The notes under the pieces are model-generated. The model ran no database searches. It was not told the origin of the DNA and was given only the letters and a program-made list of their open reading frames with translations. A stretch of 64,000 nucleotides of DNA. It comes from Welwitschia mirabilis. Its lineage: Eukaryota; Gnetophyta; Gnetopsida; Welwitschiales. Position 1 is the stretch's first letter, and every line of letters starts with the position of its first letter. Of this stretch, positions 22,671-34,566 are shown piece by piece. Location of the stretch: assembly GCA_051453625.1 (NCBI GenBank), contig JBOZIK010000001.1, forward strand, positions 183,236,830 through 183,300,829, written 5' to 3'. The position numbers and the translations under genes were made by a program.

Positions 22671-24560
22671 CTTGCTATGAAGTCTCACAAAACTATTAGA
22701 GTTCAGGGGTTTTGTGAAAATATTAGCAAGTTGTCAATAAGTTTGAATAAAATTCATTGAAATATTGCCTTTTTCTACTTGATCTTTAAGGAAATGATGT
22801 CTTAATCTGATGTGTTTAGTTCTAGAATGTTGAATAGGGTTCTTTAAGATATTAAGTACACTTGTATTATCATAAAAGATTAGAACCTATTCAAAATCTA
22901 CTCCAAAGTCTTTGATCATTTCCTTCATCCAAAGAAGATGGATGCAACAACTCCTTATAGATATACGTTCTGCTTCTGCTATAGAAAGGTAGATAGAGTT
23001 TTGCTTCTTACTTGCCCNNNNNNNNNNNNNNNNNNNNNNNNNNNNNNNNNNNNNNNNNNNNNNNNNNNNNNNNNNNNNNNNNNNNNNNNNNNNNNNNNNN
23101 NNNNNNNNNNNNNNNNNAAAATTCACCCCAAGGTCTTTGAGCATTTCCTTCATCCAAAGAAGATGGGTACAATAATTCCTTGCTACTATATATTCTACTT
23201 CCACTATTGAGAGAGTTTTGCTTCTTACTTGCCCATCCTACCAAACATGATTCTCAGAGAAAACAATTTTCACTAGTGCTTTTTTTATCATCTTTACACA
23301 CAACCCAATCTACATTACTAAAACCTGTAAGTTCAAATAATATTTCTATAGGATACCATAATCCATATTCACTTGTCCCTTTTATGTATCTTATAATTCT
23401 TTTAATAAGTTGAAGGTGTGATTCCTTTGGTTGAGTTTGATATCAAGCACACACGGTAATACTGAATATTGTATCAAGTCCATTTATGGTTAGATATAAT
23501 AGACTTCGTGTTATGCTCCTATAAAGTTTTTGATATAAAGATTTTCCATGTTCATCTAAACTAATCTTAAAATAAGTTGACATAGGTGTATCAGTTGATT
23601 TTGCATTTTCTAGTCTAAATCATTTGATCAAGTCCCTTGTGTATTTGGATTGAGATATAAAAATTCCATGTTTTGTTTGTTTGATTTGAAGACTAAAAAA
23701 CATTCAAACTTCACCTAACATACTCATTTTAAAATGTATTATCAGAATGCTAGTGAATTATTTTGAGAGAAATTTGTTTGAGGCTCTAAAACTTAAGTCA
23801 TTTATATAGATTTGAATGATAATAAAATTCTTCTTAAGATTTTTTACAAACAATGTTTTATCCATAGCTTTATGAGTATAACCATTTTCATTGAAAAACG
23901 TAGCTAGTTTTTAATACCAAGTCCTTGGAGCTTTTTTTAATTCATATAAGGCCTTTTTGAGTCTATGCACATGGTTTGATTTGTATGGATCTATAAAACC
24001 TTAAGGTTGTTCCACATAAACTTCTTCATTGAGAGTTCTATTCAGAAAAGCACTTTTCACATCAATCTAATAAAATTTAATGTTTTTAAAGGCTGTGTAT
24101 GATAGAAACATTCTAATACTATTTAATCTAGCTATTGGAGCAAAAGTGTTAATCCACATCTATTACTTCAATCTAGCTATAACCTTGGGCCACTAATCTT
24201 GCCTTGTTCTTAACCACATTATTTTATTCATCATAGGCGTTCTTAAAAATTCATTTCCTTCTAATAAAAGTTTTGTCCTTTGGTATTTCTACAAGTTTAT
24301 AAACATCATTTCTTTTGAATTGTTGAAGCTCATCTAGCATAGCCATCATCCATTCTTTATGGGATTCTGCCTCTTTAAACTTTTTAGGTTTAATTTGAAA
24401 GATATAATAAATGTTGGCACAGAAATTTTTAAGAGAGTTTCTTATTCAAATTTTTAAGCTAACATCTCTAATGATGGACTCTAAAATATGATTTTTAGCT
24501 CTTTAAATTTTTTGAGGAGTAACCTCTTGAGATGGCTCTTCTTCCTTTTTAGTTATTACT
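22671..24560 (-). pseudogene. pol: Copia D reverse transcriptase and RNase H (decayed, gap inside)
   Basis: It reads on the minus strand from about 24560 (linker and RT start) to 22671. The catalytic box reads YIND at 23797-23808, so one of the two catalytic Asp is Asn. RNase H ends with a LLWMKEMLKDLGV block, as in plant copia elements. That block appears on both sides of the N gap 23018-23117 (22892-23017 and 23118-23235) with about 15% difference, so the two sides probably derive from different copies. Many stops. Confidence 0.75.
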
Positions 24561-25490
24561 TCTTTTATTATGGAAGTTCTTGGACTTATATTTTCTTCAT
24601 CATTTAAAAGAAAAAGTCTTATGCTAAAATCATCTCTTTAAACATTTATAGATTCTTTCACTATCAGACTTCATTTAGTAAACACTCGATAGGCTCTATT
24701 TCTAGTTCAGTATCCTAAAAAGATTGTTTCATTAGCTTTTAACTCAAATTTTCTCAAGTGTTCTCTCTCTTACAAAACAAAGAACTTACTTCCAAAGATT
24801 TTAAAATATAAAACATTTATTTTATTACTTTTCAATTGTAGGGAGTTTTATCCATACCTAGTCTTAGATAGACTCTATTTAGAATATAGCAAGCAGTGCT
24901 TACTACTTTAGCCTAAACAGTTTTAGGAATCTCCTTATCATTCAACATTGATCTAGCCATTTCTTGAAGGACTCAATTTTTTTTCTCAACAATTCTAGTT
25001 TTTTGAGGAGTCTTTGGCACTGAGAATTAGTGTTCTATACCATTATCTACATAATACTTTTCAAAAATATGGTTTTCATGTTCTCCTTCATGATCACTTC
25101 TTTTTTTTTTTTATTGTGTATCCTTTTTTATTTTGGATTTTGTTATAAATCTTAACATAACTTTTATAAGTTTAGCTTTGTTTCCTAAAAAAGTAACCCA
25201 AGTAAATCTAGAGTAGTCATCAATCATAGTTAAGAAATAATGTTTTCCTCCTACCCTTTTAGTTTGGGCTATATTCGCCAAGTTCATGTGGATGATTTTA
25301 AGAGGCATTATTGTGAAGACTAGATTTTTACTTTTGTTAGAAGTCCTAACTTATTTTTCTTTTTAACAAACATCACAAAGCCCATGTTTTTCAATGTTAA
25401 TCTTGAGATTCTTTTCATAATTTTCTTTTTAATCATTATTTTTAGATGATCATAATTTACTTATCCTAATCATTGGTACCATAGTCCTTT
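24561..25490 (-). pseudogene. pol: Copia D integrase (decayed)
   Basis: On the minus strand an open stretch (25308-25111) carries HMNLANIAQTKRVGGKHYFL and IDDYSRFTWV, the start of the copia integrase core. The first catalytic Asp of the usual HMDL is Asn here; IDDYSR is intact. Upstream is a pre-integrase zinc region with the remnant FVMFVKKKNK. Downstream text is broken by stops. Confidence 0.75.
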
Positions 25491-25870
25491 TTGATTTACA
25501 TGACAAAAATAACAAGCAGATAAAGACTAATTGATACTGTAAACATTATCTATTCTATTTGCCTTAAGAAGAATATCATTCTTTTTTCCATGTCTAACTT
25601 CACACCTTTTACTATTAAAAATGACTCTGTGATCTTTATCACAAATTTGACTAATACTTAGAAAATTATGCTTAAGACCATTCATATATAAAACTTCATT
25701 AATCTTAGGCATGTTACCTTCATCGATGCTTTAAATTTCTTTGATCTTTGCTTTTTTATTGTCATCAAATGTAACTTCTTCTTCATCAAAGTCATCTAGA
25801 TGTTAGAATCTTAATTTGTCACCTATCATGTGTCGAGAGCAACCACTATCAAAGTACTAGCTAGTTTCAT
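25491..25870 (-). pseudogene. pol: Copia D protease and pre-integrase segment
   Basis: The protease active site is intact as FDSGCSRHM, with DSG at 25842-25850. It is followed by GLKHNFLSISQICDK and VIFNSKRCEVRHG in an open stretch ending near 25527. This is the standard plant copia protease-to-integrase order. A stop before the Tyr-Phe-Asp and others downstream break the frame. Confidence 0.78.
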
Positions 25871-26099
25871 TTGATACTTTAAAAGCTATTTAGATCAAAA
25901 GAATTTTTAAATTGTTAGCGCTTACCTACTTTGTCCATTTGGACTATTGTGATATACATCCCCTTAGAATAAATTTAAAAGAAAAAGTACTAACAAAATT
26001 TGAAAAAAGAGTTAACTTTCTAGCATTACAAAATAATTTAGAATGAACTGATTTTCCACAAAAATGACTTATAATTTTTAACACATAATTATTTTGTCA

Positions 26100-27500
26100 T
26101 GTTACTTGATTTAACTAATTTTGAGGCCTTTAAGAAATGAATCCAATACCTTTCTTATCATGAATCAGTCTTCATATTCCAAGTATCTATTCTAATTTAT
26201 TTAAACTATTTGAAAATTTATTCACAAAATGGGATAAGCTTTTTACCTCTTGAGTAAGCTTGAAGTTCTCAGTTTGAACCATCCTATACTTTGTTTCCAA
26301 CTCTTCCTTTTTCTTCACTAGAACCTTTACTATCTTATTTATATCATTGGTTTATTTTGCCAATTTTTCACACTCTGAGTAAAGCTCTTGACATGTATCT
26401 TTAAGCTTCTTTTGATCTTCTTCAATAAGATATAGATCATCTGGTTCTAATGAGCAAGGCATGTTCTTTATAAGAGGGACTATTACCATGAAAGAAAGTC
26501 TTTAGTCTCCATCTTACCCTTAGCTTTAGCTACTATTATCTTCTTCATCTACATTATCTGATATATTAATGAAGGATGATGTCTTTGATTTCATTTGATC
26601 TCTTCTATTGTTTAAACATTCGTTTGTAACATGTCCATATACCTTATAAGCATAGCATTGAATCTCCTTTCCTTTTTCTTGATCTTTTCTAAGTTTGGAA
26701 TGACCCATTTTTAATCCTCTGCTTGGTTTACCTTTTTTCTTTCTTCTGTGTAATAACTTTTTAAATCTCCTTACCAAAAGAGCAACCTTATCTTCATCAA
26801 GGCTTTTGTCTAATTTTTGAGATTTATATTTTTCTTGTGGACTTTTCAAAGTAAGATTTTTCTTTTTATCTTTAGTAAACTTTAACTCATAGGTTTGAAG
26901 ATTACCTTGAAGTTCCTTAAGTGTCATTTAATTGATATTCTTGCTTTCTTCAATGGCTGTGACCTTTGTCTTAAAGCATTTTGAAAGAAATCTTAAAACT
27001 TTTCAAACAACCTTTATTCATACATTCTCTCGCCTAGACTTACCGTAGAATTTACAATGTCTATCAGTCCAGAAAATAATTTTTGTGAAGTCTCTTCTTC
27101 ATCCATGTGAATGTCTTCAAAATTGGAAATAAGCATCTATAACTTCACCTGCTTTATAGTAGATGTTCTTTCATGTGCTATTTCAAGAATATCCCAAGCA
27201 TCCTTTTGAATTCATCTACACATACTGCACAAAAAATAGCATTAAGAGCATGGGCATCTAAGATACCCTTGGCTTTGTCTTTGGGATCCATTGATCATGA
27301 TATTTTTCTACCACTATGATGGTTTCATTTATATTGATTTTGGATAGTATATGCATGATGTATCTATTGTAAATTACCTCCTCTATTTCTACATTTAAGG
27401 ATCTAAGAAAAATTCTTATACGAGCCTTCTAGTAGATATAGTTTATCCCATCAAACATGGGTGATCTTCCGATAGAAAAGCTATCTAAAGGATTAGTCAT
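26100..27500 (-). pseudogene. gag: Copia D gag (decayed)
   Basis: The start ATG is at 27500-27498, followed by TNPLDSFSIGRSPMFDG, the typical copia Gag N-terminus. A stop replaces the Trp of the YWKA motif. An open stretch at 26927-26526 contains the basic region RRFKKLLHRRKKKGKPSRG and a CCHC zinc knuckle at 26657-26616. In the knuckle (CYAYKVYGHVTNEC) the second Cys has become Tyr, which would break zinc binding. The C-terminal part is a heptad-like Glu/Lys-rich stretch. Confidence 0.78.
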
Positions 27501-27547
27501 AGTTAAGGTTTAGGATTCTAGATCTATTAGGATCTATTAGTGACATA

Positions 27548-27565
27548 CCTAGCTCTGATATCAAA
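27548..27565 (-). other. Primer-binding site of copia D (tRNA-iMet type)
   Basis: On the minus strand, TTTGATATCAGAGCTAGG directly follows the 5' LTR. It differs by one base from the usual plant copia TGGTATCAGAGC core. Confidence 0.8.
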
Positions 27566-28817
27566 TAAAGGATCTATAACCCTAGAGGAGGGGTGAATTT
27601 GATTTAAAAATCAAACACACTTAGAATTTATTTTCACAAATATTGAAAACAAAAGGATATTTATGCATATGAAATACCAAAATTAATCTGAAAGAAAAAT
27701 AACTGAAAGTACAAAATATCAATAGAGATAGACCCATGATTTATAGTGGTTCAGGAAACCTCCTACTCTACTCTCAGTTATTAGCTTCTATTAAAGCTTG
27801 ATCTGAATCTTTGTTAATCACATTCCAGGTATTTTAGGTTTGCCTGTAAACTTTTACAATCAAATTTTTCAGAGGCTCAGTATCAATCTTTAGAAAGAAT
27901 ACTTTTCGATGATAATAATGTGTTGTAATGCATAGATTCCACCAAATCTAAAGTACAATAATGATATTACTAAACTGCTTGAAATGATATCATAATCCAT
28001 ATACATACAGTGCAAACTGATTGATCAAAGTACTGATGATCATAAAAGACATTTGTTCATTTTTTATTAGACAAAAGATATGTCAAAAATTTTTGTAGTG
28101 ATTTTAACATTTGAAAAATATATAGGAGATACATTTTATAGTTTTCTAGGTAAACTAGATTTTATAAGATAGAAACAAAAGGGTAATGACTAGAAAAATC
28201 TCATTTCTGTCATGACTAGTTAAACCCTCGAAATGTTCAGTCAACCCCATTAAGTGTCTTCATTAAAGTTAATCATTTCCATCTTCTTCCAGTCGATCTA
28301 ATATTCTTACATCTCCGGGTCTAGTCGACCCCTCAGGAATCTAGTTGACCGCATGTCCGGTCAACCACATTTTGGTCTAATTAATCCCATGTGTAGAAAA
28401 ATGTAGAATAACATTTTTTAACCCACATCTGGTCAAACCCTTAGTAATCCAGTCAACCCTTTGATTACAAGATATGAAAACATTTCACTCTAGGTCTGGT
28501 TGACCCTTATGAATCCGGCCAATCCCTTAATGATCAGATGTAATAAATTTATTACACAGGCTTATTCGACCCCTTAAGAATCTAGTCCACTCCTCAGTAA
28601 TCTGTCTTTAATGCTTCTTAGTATAGGTTCAGTTAACTCCTTAAGAATCCAGTTAACCCTTTGAGAGTTTAAAACTTATCAGGTTTAGGTAAGATTTATG
28701 ACAAACATTTGTTATTTTTAACCTACAAGAATTAATATTTTCTGCAAAGAATACACCACATTTTACTATACCACAAGATGTTAGTTTAATATCAACTTGT
28801 CAAGTTATAACTTAATA
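27566..28817 (-). repeat. Copia D 5' LTR
   Basis: It is 1,252 bp, from TAAAGGATC to CTTAATA, and is followed by gattc (28818-28822), the target duplication with 2103-2107. The GGTCGACC array is at about 28195-28680 and is the least decayed in the window. Confidence 0.86.
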
Positions 28818-28822
28818 GATTC

Positions 28823-29607
28823 TAGATGAGATCACCTAGACTGAGTAATATAAAGAACTCATGTCGACTAGAAGAAAATGGGGTCAATCGACTTCAGTAA
28901 TAGTAGTCAATGAGGTCAACCGGATGCTTTAAGGATTCGACCAATTGTAATGAAAAGAAACTTTGTAGCCTATCTTCTAGCTATTATCTCTTTAGTTTTA
29001 ACTGTTGGAGTATCAAATTCATTTGTAAATCATAAAATCTATGTTCTATATAAGCCATATAAATCAAAATCTTCAAGGAAATTTTTAAAAAGGACCAAAA
29101 AGAATAGGCACTCTTTTTTACTATCGAGTTCTTAATCAAACAGACTACACTGTACATACTTAGGCTTCTGAACTTGCTTTTAGATAACGTATTTCTAACT
29201 TTGTTGTATTTTAGATCTAGTTAAGTTAGTGCATTCTGATATGCTATTGTCACCGCAAGTTTTGCTCTATAAATGTTGAGATTTAGCCTCAAAACGTTCA
29301 TCTATAAAGATCATAAGTTAACTTGAGAAACTTTAAAAGAAAGCAACAAGGATCTAAATTAGCTTAGGATTGAAGCTGAATTATGAGAGTGAAGTAGGAG
29401 GTTTCTCAAATCAGTATAAATTGTGTGTCTAGTAATCGTCTTTGGTATTTTCTATTCTCAGTTATTTTCATATTCCTTTGTTTGATCTTATTTAAAATAG
29501 ATTAGTCCATTAATTTAAATGCTCAAATATTTTTAATCATTTTTTAGAGGGTAATATTTAAATTATAAATCATATTTATCTCACTCTTTAGGATTATAGA
29601 TCTTACA
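28823..29607 (+). repeat. Copia A 5' LTR, right part
   Basis: It continues the LTR begun at 1691 and matches 44597-45274. It ends GATCTTACA at 29607. A TATA-like box (TATATAAG) lies at 29047-29054, conserved near 44715. Confidence 0.85.
29047..29054 (+). promoter_or_regulatory. TATA-like box of copia A LTR
   Basis: TATATAAG is followed by ccatataaatc and is present in both A LTRs at the same offset. Confidence 0.5.
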
Positions 29608-29625
29608 TTTAATATTAGAGTGAAG
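29608..29625 (+). other. Primer-binding site of copia A (decayed)
   Basis: tttaatattagagtgaag follows the LTR directly and resembles the iMet-type TTTGGTATCAGAGC with several changes. Confidence 0.65.
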
Positions 29626-29673
29626 TTGAGTTATTTGTAGATCCTCACAGATCTTGACTTCTAAACCCTAGCT

Positions 29674-31130
29674 ATGAGTAATCCTGTTGATGACCTCTCT
29701 ATCAAAAGATCACCTATGTCTAACAGAACTAACTATGCTTATTGGAAGGCATGAATGAAAATCTTTCTTAGATATCTTAAGATAGATATTGAGGAGATTA
29801 TCTATAATGGATAATGGTATCTCCATAATTATCGAGAAACTTCGAGACTAATGAACCCCTATTAATAAGGCAAAAGCAACTACAAATGTCTATGCTCTTA
29901 ATGCTATTTTTTTTGTTGTTTATGTAGATGAATTTTAGAGGATAGTTAATTGTCAACATGCCAAGAAAGCTTGGAACATACTTGAAATAGCTCATGAAGG
30001 AACATCCACCATAAAATAGTCAAAGATACAGAGGCTTATCTTGAAGTTTGAAGATATTTTCATGGAAGAATAAGAAACTCTACAAGAGTTCTTTGCGAGA
30101 CTGACAAGTATATTAAACTCAATGACAAGTCTAAGTAAAAAGATGGATAAAGAAAAAGTGGTACAAAAAGTACTAAAATCTCTTCTAAAGCATTTTGAGC
30201 CAAAGGTCACTTTCATTAAGGAAAGTAAAAACATCAATTTAATGTCTTTAGATGAACTATAAGGTAATATTCAAACTTATAGGTTAAAGTTCTCTAAAGA
30301 TTAAAAAAAAAAAAAAGCTCTTGTGTTAAAAAGTATGTAGGAAGATTCCAAATTTAAAAGATCAGATGCAGATCTTAGTAAGGATGAGGTTGCACTATTA
30401 GCAAAAATGTTTAAAAAATTCTTACACAGAAGAAAACAAGATGGTAAACCAAGCAAGGAACCCAAAAGGGATTAGTCTAAGATAAGAAAAGATCAAGAAA
30501 AAGGAAAGAAGATCTAGTGCTATGCTTGTAAAGGATATAAACATGTTGCAAATGAATGTTCTAATAATATAAGAGATTAGAGAAAATCCAAAACATTGTC
30601 ATTCATTATCACTTGGAATAATGTAGATGAAGAAGAAGATTACATCTCAAGTCAAGAATCAGATGGAGATAGGAGACTTTCTTTCATGGCAATAGTTACT
30701 TCCTTAGAAAATATCTCATGCTCAACTAAATTAGATTACTTAAAGCTTGTTGAAGAAGGTTAAGAAGAGCTAGAAAACACCTACCAAGAACTTTACTCAG
30801 AATGTAAAAAGCTAGCAAATCATATCAATGAGTTAAAAAAAATAGTAAAGGCCCTAAACAAGGAAAAGAAAGAGTTAAAGGCTAAATATAAGGTGGTTCA
30901 AATAGAGAACACTGAGCTAATTTAAAAGGCACAAAGATTATCTCATTTTATTAATAAATTTTCTAATAGTTTTAATAAATTGGAACAGATGCTTGGAGTA
31001 CAAAAAGTAGTCCATAATAGAAGAGATATTAGCTTCACCTCTCTGAAACCACCCAGCCATTCAAATAAGGTAACATGATAAAATAATTCTATTTTAAATA
31101 TTATTTTTATTTTTTGTAAAAATATAGTCA
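29674..31130 (+). pseudogene. gag: Copia A gag (decayed)
   Basis: The ATG at 29674 opens SNPVDDLSIKRSPMSN, then NYAYWKA and a TGA where the family has Arg. The zinc knuckle at 30518-30559 is intact: CYACKGYKHVANEC fits CX2CX4HX4C. A basic cluster (KFLHRRKQDGKPSK) precedes it. The 3' part is a long Glu/Lys/Leu-rich stretch, probably coiled coil (about 30740-30990). Alignment with D and C gag is clear along the whole length. Confidence 0.8.
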
Positions 31131-31314
31131 TTTAAAATTATTTTGCAAATTTAGAAAGATAATGTTATTTTCAATTCTAGCTAGTATCTTTCCATTTAAA
31201 TTTATTTTAATAAATTATATACAATAATAGTCCAAAAGGACTAAATGGGTAAGGGCTGACAATTTCAAAAGCATATTGATTCAAATATCATTTAAGGAAT
31301 TAAATAGAACTTAT

Positions 31315-32474
31315 TGATGTTTGGATAGTGGCTGCTCTTGGCACATGATAGGTGATAAAGCAAGATTTCAACACTTTGAAAAGCTAAAATTGAAGGCATT
31401 AAAAGCATTGATGGACGTAACATACCTGAAATTAATAAATTTTTATATGTGAATGATCTTAAAAATAATTTGCTTAGTATTACTCAAATTTGTGATAAAG
31501 GTTACAAAGTCATTTTTGATAGTCAAAAATGTGAATTTAGATATGGTAGAATAAATGAAGTTCTTCTTAAAGCAAATAGAATAGACAATGTTTATAGTAT
31601 TGATCAACCCTCTTCTATGTGTCATTTTATCTTATAAATCAAGAAGAGTTATGGCACTAATGGTTAGAACACATAAACTATAACCATCTTAAAATCATCA
31701 TTAAAAAGAAAATTGTGAGGAATTCCTAAGATCAATATTAATAAACATGGATTGTGTGATACGTGTCAAAAAGGAAAATAGATCATAACCTTCACAAGAG
31801 TAAAAACTTAGTTTATTGAATAATACCACTTGGACTCATTCACATGGACTTAGTGGAACCTACCCAAACTAAGAGTATATAACGGAAATGATATTTTTTT
31901 ACTATGGTCAATGACTTCTCTAGATTCACTTCGATTGCCTTTTTAGAAAACAAGGTTGAAACCTTCACAAGTTATGTTGAAATTTATTAAAAAATCCAAA
32001 ATGAAAGGGGACCACACTATTAAAAAAATTAAAATCAATCATGGAGGGGAATTTGAAAATCATCTTTTGGAAAGATATTATATAGACAATGGTATATAAC
32101 ATTAGTTTTCGACCATAAAGGCTCCACAACAAAATGGCATTATAGAAAGAAAAAATCTAGTCCTTTAAGAAATGGCAAAAACAATGCTAAATGAATGATA
32201 AGGAAGTACCTAAAACATTTTGGGCTAAACCAGTAAGTACTGCTTGCTATATTATCAACAGATTTTATCTAAGATTAGGTATAGATAAAACCTCTTATGA
32301 GCTTTAGAAAAGAAGAAAGTCAGATGTATTTATTTTAAGGTCTTTGGAAGCAAATGATTTATCTTAAAAGATAGAGAACATTTGAGCAAATTTAAATAAG
32401 GATAATGAAGTAATTCTTCTAAGATATTCAACTAGAAATAGAGCTCATGGGTATTTAACAAATGAAGTTTAATA
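31315..32474 (+). pseudogene. pol: Copia A protease and integrase (decayed)
   Basis: Protease reads LDSGCSWHMIGDK with DSG at 31324-31332. An open stretch at 31449-31637 carries NDLKNNLLSITQICDKGYK and continues to the pre-integrase HLKI text. Integrase follows with the catalytic Asp in HMDLVEP (near 31840). The second Asp is lost in 'INHGGEFEN' (near 32035), where the family has SDHGGEF. The catalytic Glu is present in NGIIERKN (near 32135). Frameshifts separate these blocks. Confidence 0.78.
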
Positions 32475-34223
32475 ATGAAAGAATCGATAAATGTGCAAAT
32501 AGATGACTTTAATACCAAACCTCTACCTTTGAGTGGTGAAGAGAATATTACTTCAAATATCTCTACTATCAAGGAAGTAACAAATAGAAAAGAAGAAGAA
32601 CCAACTCAAGAAGTTACCTCCAAAAAGTTTAAAGAACTAAAAGATCAACCTCTTGAGTCAGTTATTGGTGATGTAGACTCAAAAATACACATTAAAAACT
32701 TTCTTAAAAATTTTTATTCCCACATTTGTTATGTCTCTCAAATTCAACCTAAGAAGTATGAAGAGGCTAAAGCTCATAAAGAATGAATGTGGCAATGCAA
32801 GAAGAATTACAACAATTCAGAAGAAATGATGTNNNNNAATTAATAGAAAGACCAAAGGATCGGAATGTAATTGGAACAAAATGGATCTTTAAGAACAAGT
32901 GTGATGAACACAACAATGTGATTAATAACAAAACTAGATTAGTGGCTTAAGGATATAATTAGATTAAAGGAATAGATGTATTAGACACATTTTCTTCTAT
33001 GATAAGACAGGATAACATTGAAATGTTTCTTTTCTATGCTACCTTTAAAAACTTTAATGTTTTTTAAATGGATGTAAAAGGTGCCTTTTTGAATGGAACC
33101 TTTAACAAAGAAGTTTATGTGGAGAAATCATAAGGATTCATAGATCCACATAAATCAAACCATGTCTATAGACTTAAAGAGGCATTATATGATTTAAAAT
33201 AGGCACTAAGGGTATGGTATAAAAAACTAACAACATTTCTTAAAGAAGATGATTATACTTGTGGAGTAGTGGATAAACTACCTTTATTAGAAATCTTAAA
33301 AAAGACTTTATTATCATTTAAATGTATGTTGATGATATAAATTTTCTATCAAAAGAGTTTACTAATATTATAACAACACACTTTGAGATGAGTATTCTTA
33401 GTAAGGTAAGTATGTTTCTTGGTCTATAAATTAAATAAACAAAACAAGGTATCTTTTTTTCTTAATCAAAATACTTAAAGGAGTTGATTTATTAATTTGG
33501 GCTTGAAAATACAAAATCAACCAATGCTCTTATTTTAACTTCATACAAAGTTGGCCTTAATGACAATGGTAAATTAGTGGACTAAAAACTTTATAGAAGC
33601 ATGATAAGGAGCTTATTATATTTAACTACTAGCAGGTCTGACATAATGATTAGTATTGTTGTGTATGTAAGATATCAAATTAAACTAAAGGAATTACACC
33701 TCCAAGTTGTCAAAAGAATTATAAGGTAAATAAAAAGTACAAGTGAGTATGGGATATGGTATCCCATAAAAACTTCTTTTGAAATTATAGGTTTCAATGA
33801 TACAGACTAGGCTGATTGCAAAGATGATTATAAAAGAACCAATGGAAACTCTTTTTGGGAAAGTAAGAAGCAAAATTCTAATTCTCTTTCAATAGCAGAA
33901 GTAGAGTACATGGTGGTAAGAAGTTGTTGTACCTGTCTTTTATAGAGGAAAGAAATGCTCAAAGACCTTGGAGTTGACTATAATTAGGTACCAATGTTTT
34001 ATGATAATACAAGTGCAATTAATATCTTAAAAAACATTCTCGAACTAAATATATTAGACTTAAACATCATTTTCTTAGAGATCAAGTAGAAAAGGGTAAC
34101 ATTTTCATGAATTTTACAAGCACTGATAAATAGCTAGCTAATATTTTTATGAAACCTCTAAAATTTGATAATTTTTTAAGTCTTTGTCACAAATTGGAGG
34201 TTTTTTCTCCATTCTTAAACTGA
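32475..34223 (+). pseudogene. pol: Copia A reverse transcriptase and RNase H (decayed)
   Basis: An open linker (32475-32786) leads into RT: GTKWIFKNKCDEHNNV near 32876, then MDVKGAFLNGTF near 33070. The catalytic YVDD is intact at 33325-33336 but lies after a frameshift. RNase H has RSCCT, KEMLKDLGVDY and ANIFMKPL near the end, and TGA at 34221-34223 closes pol. A 5-N gap lies at 32833-32837. Stops often replace Gln or Arg. Confidence 0.8.
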
Positions 34224-34363
34224 AAGAAAGTCAACCAGACCTGAAAAAGTTGAGTTGACTAAAATTTTAACTCAGTCGTATAAACTTTTCCTAAGTAAAA
34301 TTGAAATCAGTCAGCTCAACTGGACTATAATCCTAATCAATCAGATCTGGAATTTTTATTGAC
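34224..34363 (+). other. Copia A inter-ORF spacer with GTCAAC motifs
   Basis: Short words such as agtcaaccagacctg and cagctcaactgg repeat, as in D (22430-22650) and C (38490-38640). The sequence runs into a 203-N gap (34364-34566). Confidence 0.55.
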
Positions 34364-34566
34364 NNNNNNNNNNNNNNNNNNNNNNNNNNNNNNNNNNNNN
34401 NNNNNNNNNNNNNNNNNNNNNNNNNNNNNNNNNNNNNNNNNNNNNNNNNNNNNNNNNNNNNNNNNNNNNNNNNNNNNNNNNNNNNNNNNNNNNNNNNNNN
34501 NNNNNNNNNNNNNNNNNNNNNNNNNNNNNNNNNNNNNNNNNNNNNNNNNNNNNNNNNNNNNNNNNN

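Larger units (their letters stand above)
2108..28817 (-). mobile_element. Minus-strand Ty1/copia block (copies B and D) inserted in A's 5' LTR
   Basis: The outer ends are LTR ends in minus orientation, flanked by aattc (2103-2107) and gattc (28818-28822), a target duplication with one change. Inside are a lone LTR (2108-3368), a second LTR (4656-5878 plus 18582-18606) followed by the start of an internal region (copy B), a third LTR remnant (19815-20709) followed by a complete internal region (copy D), and D's 5' LTR (27566-28817). N gaps at 4549, 19715 and 23018 lie at the junctions between copies. Tandem elements, two haplotypes or a scaffolding error could all explain the extra LTRs; the sequence alone cannot decide. 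Confidence 0.7.

Noticed and set aside
27548-27565. tRNA-like match near copia LTR ends
   Set aside because: It matches only the 3' end of initiator tRNA-Met, as a retrotransposon primer site does; there is no cloverleaf.
28195-28680. CRISPR-like array in the copia LTR
   Set aside because: The repeated words are 8-10 bases, degenerate and palindromic, with irregular spacing; the context is a plant retrotransposon LTR.
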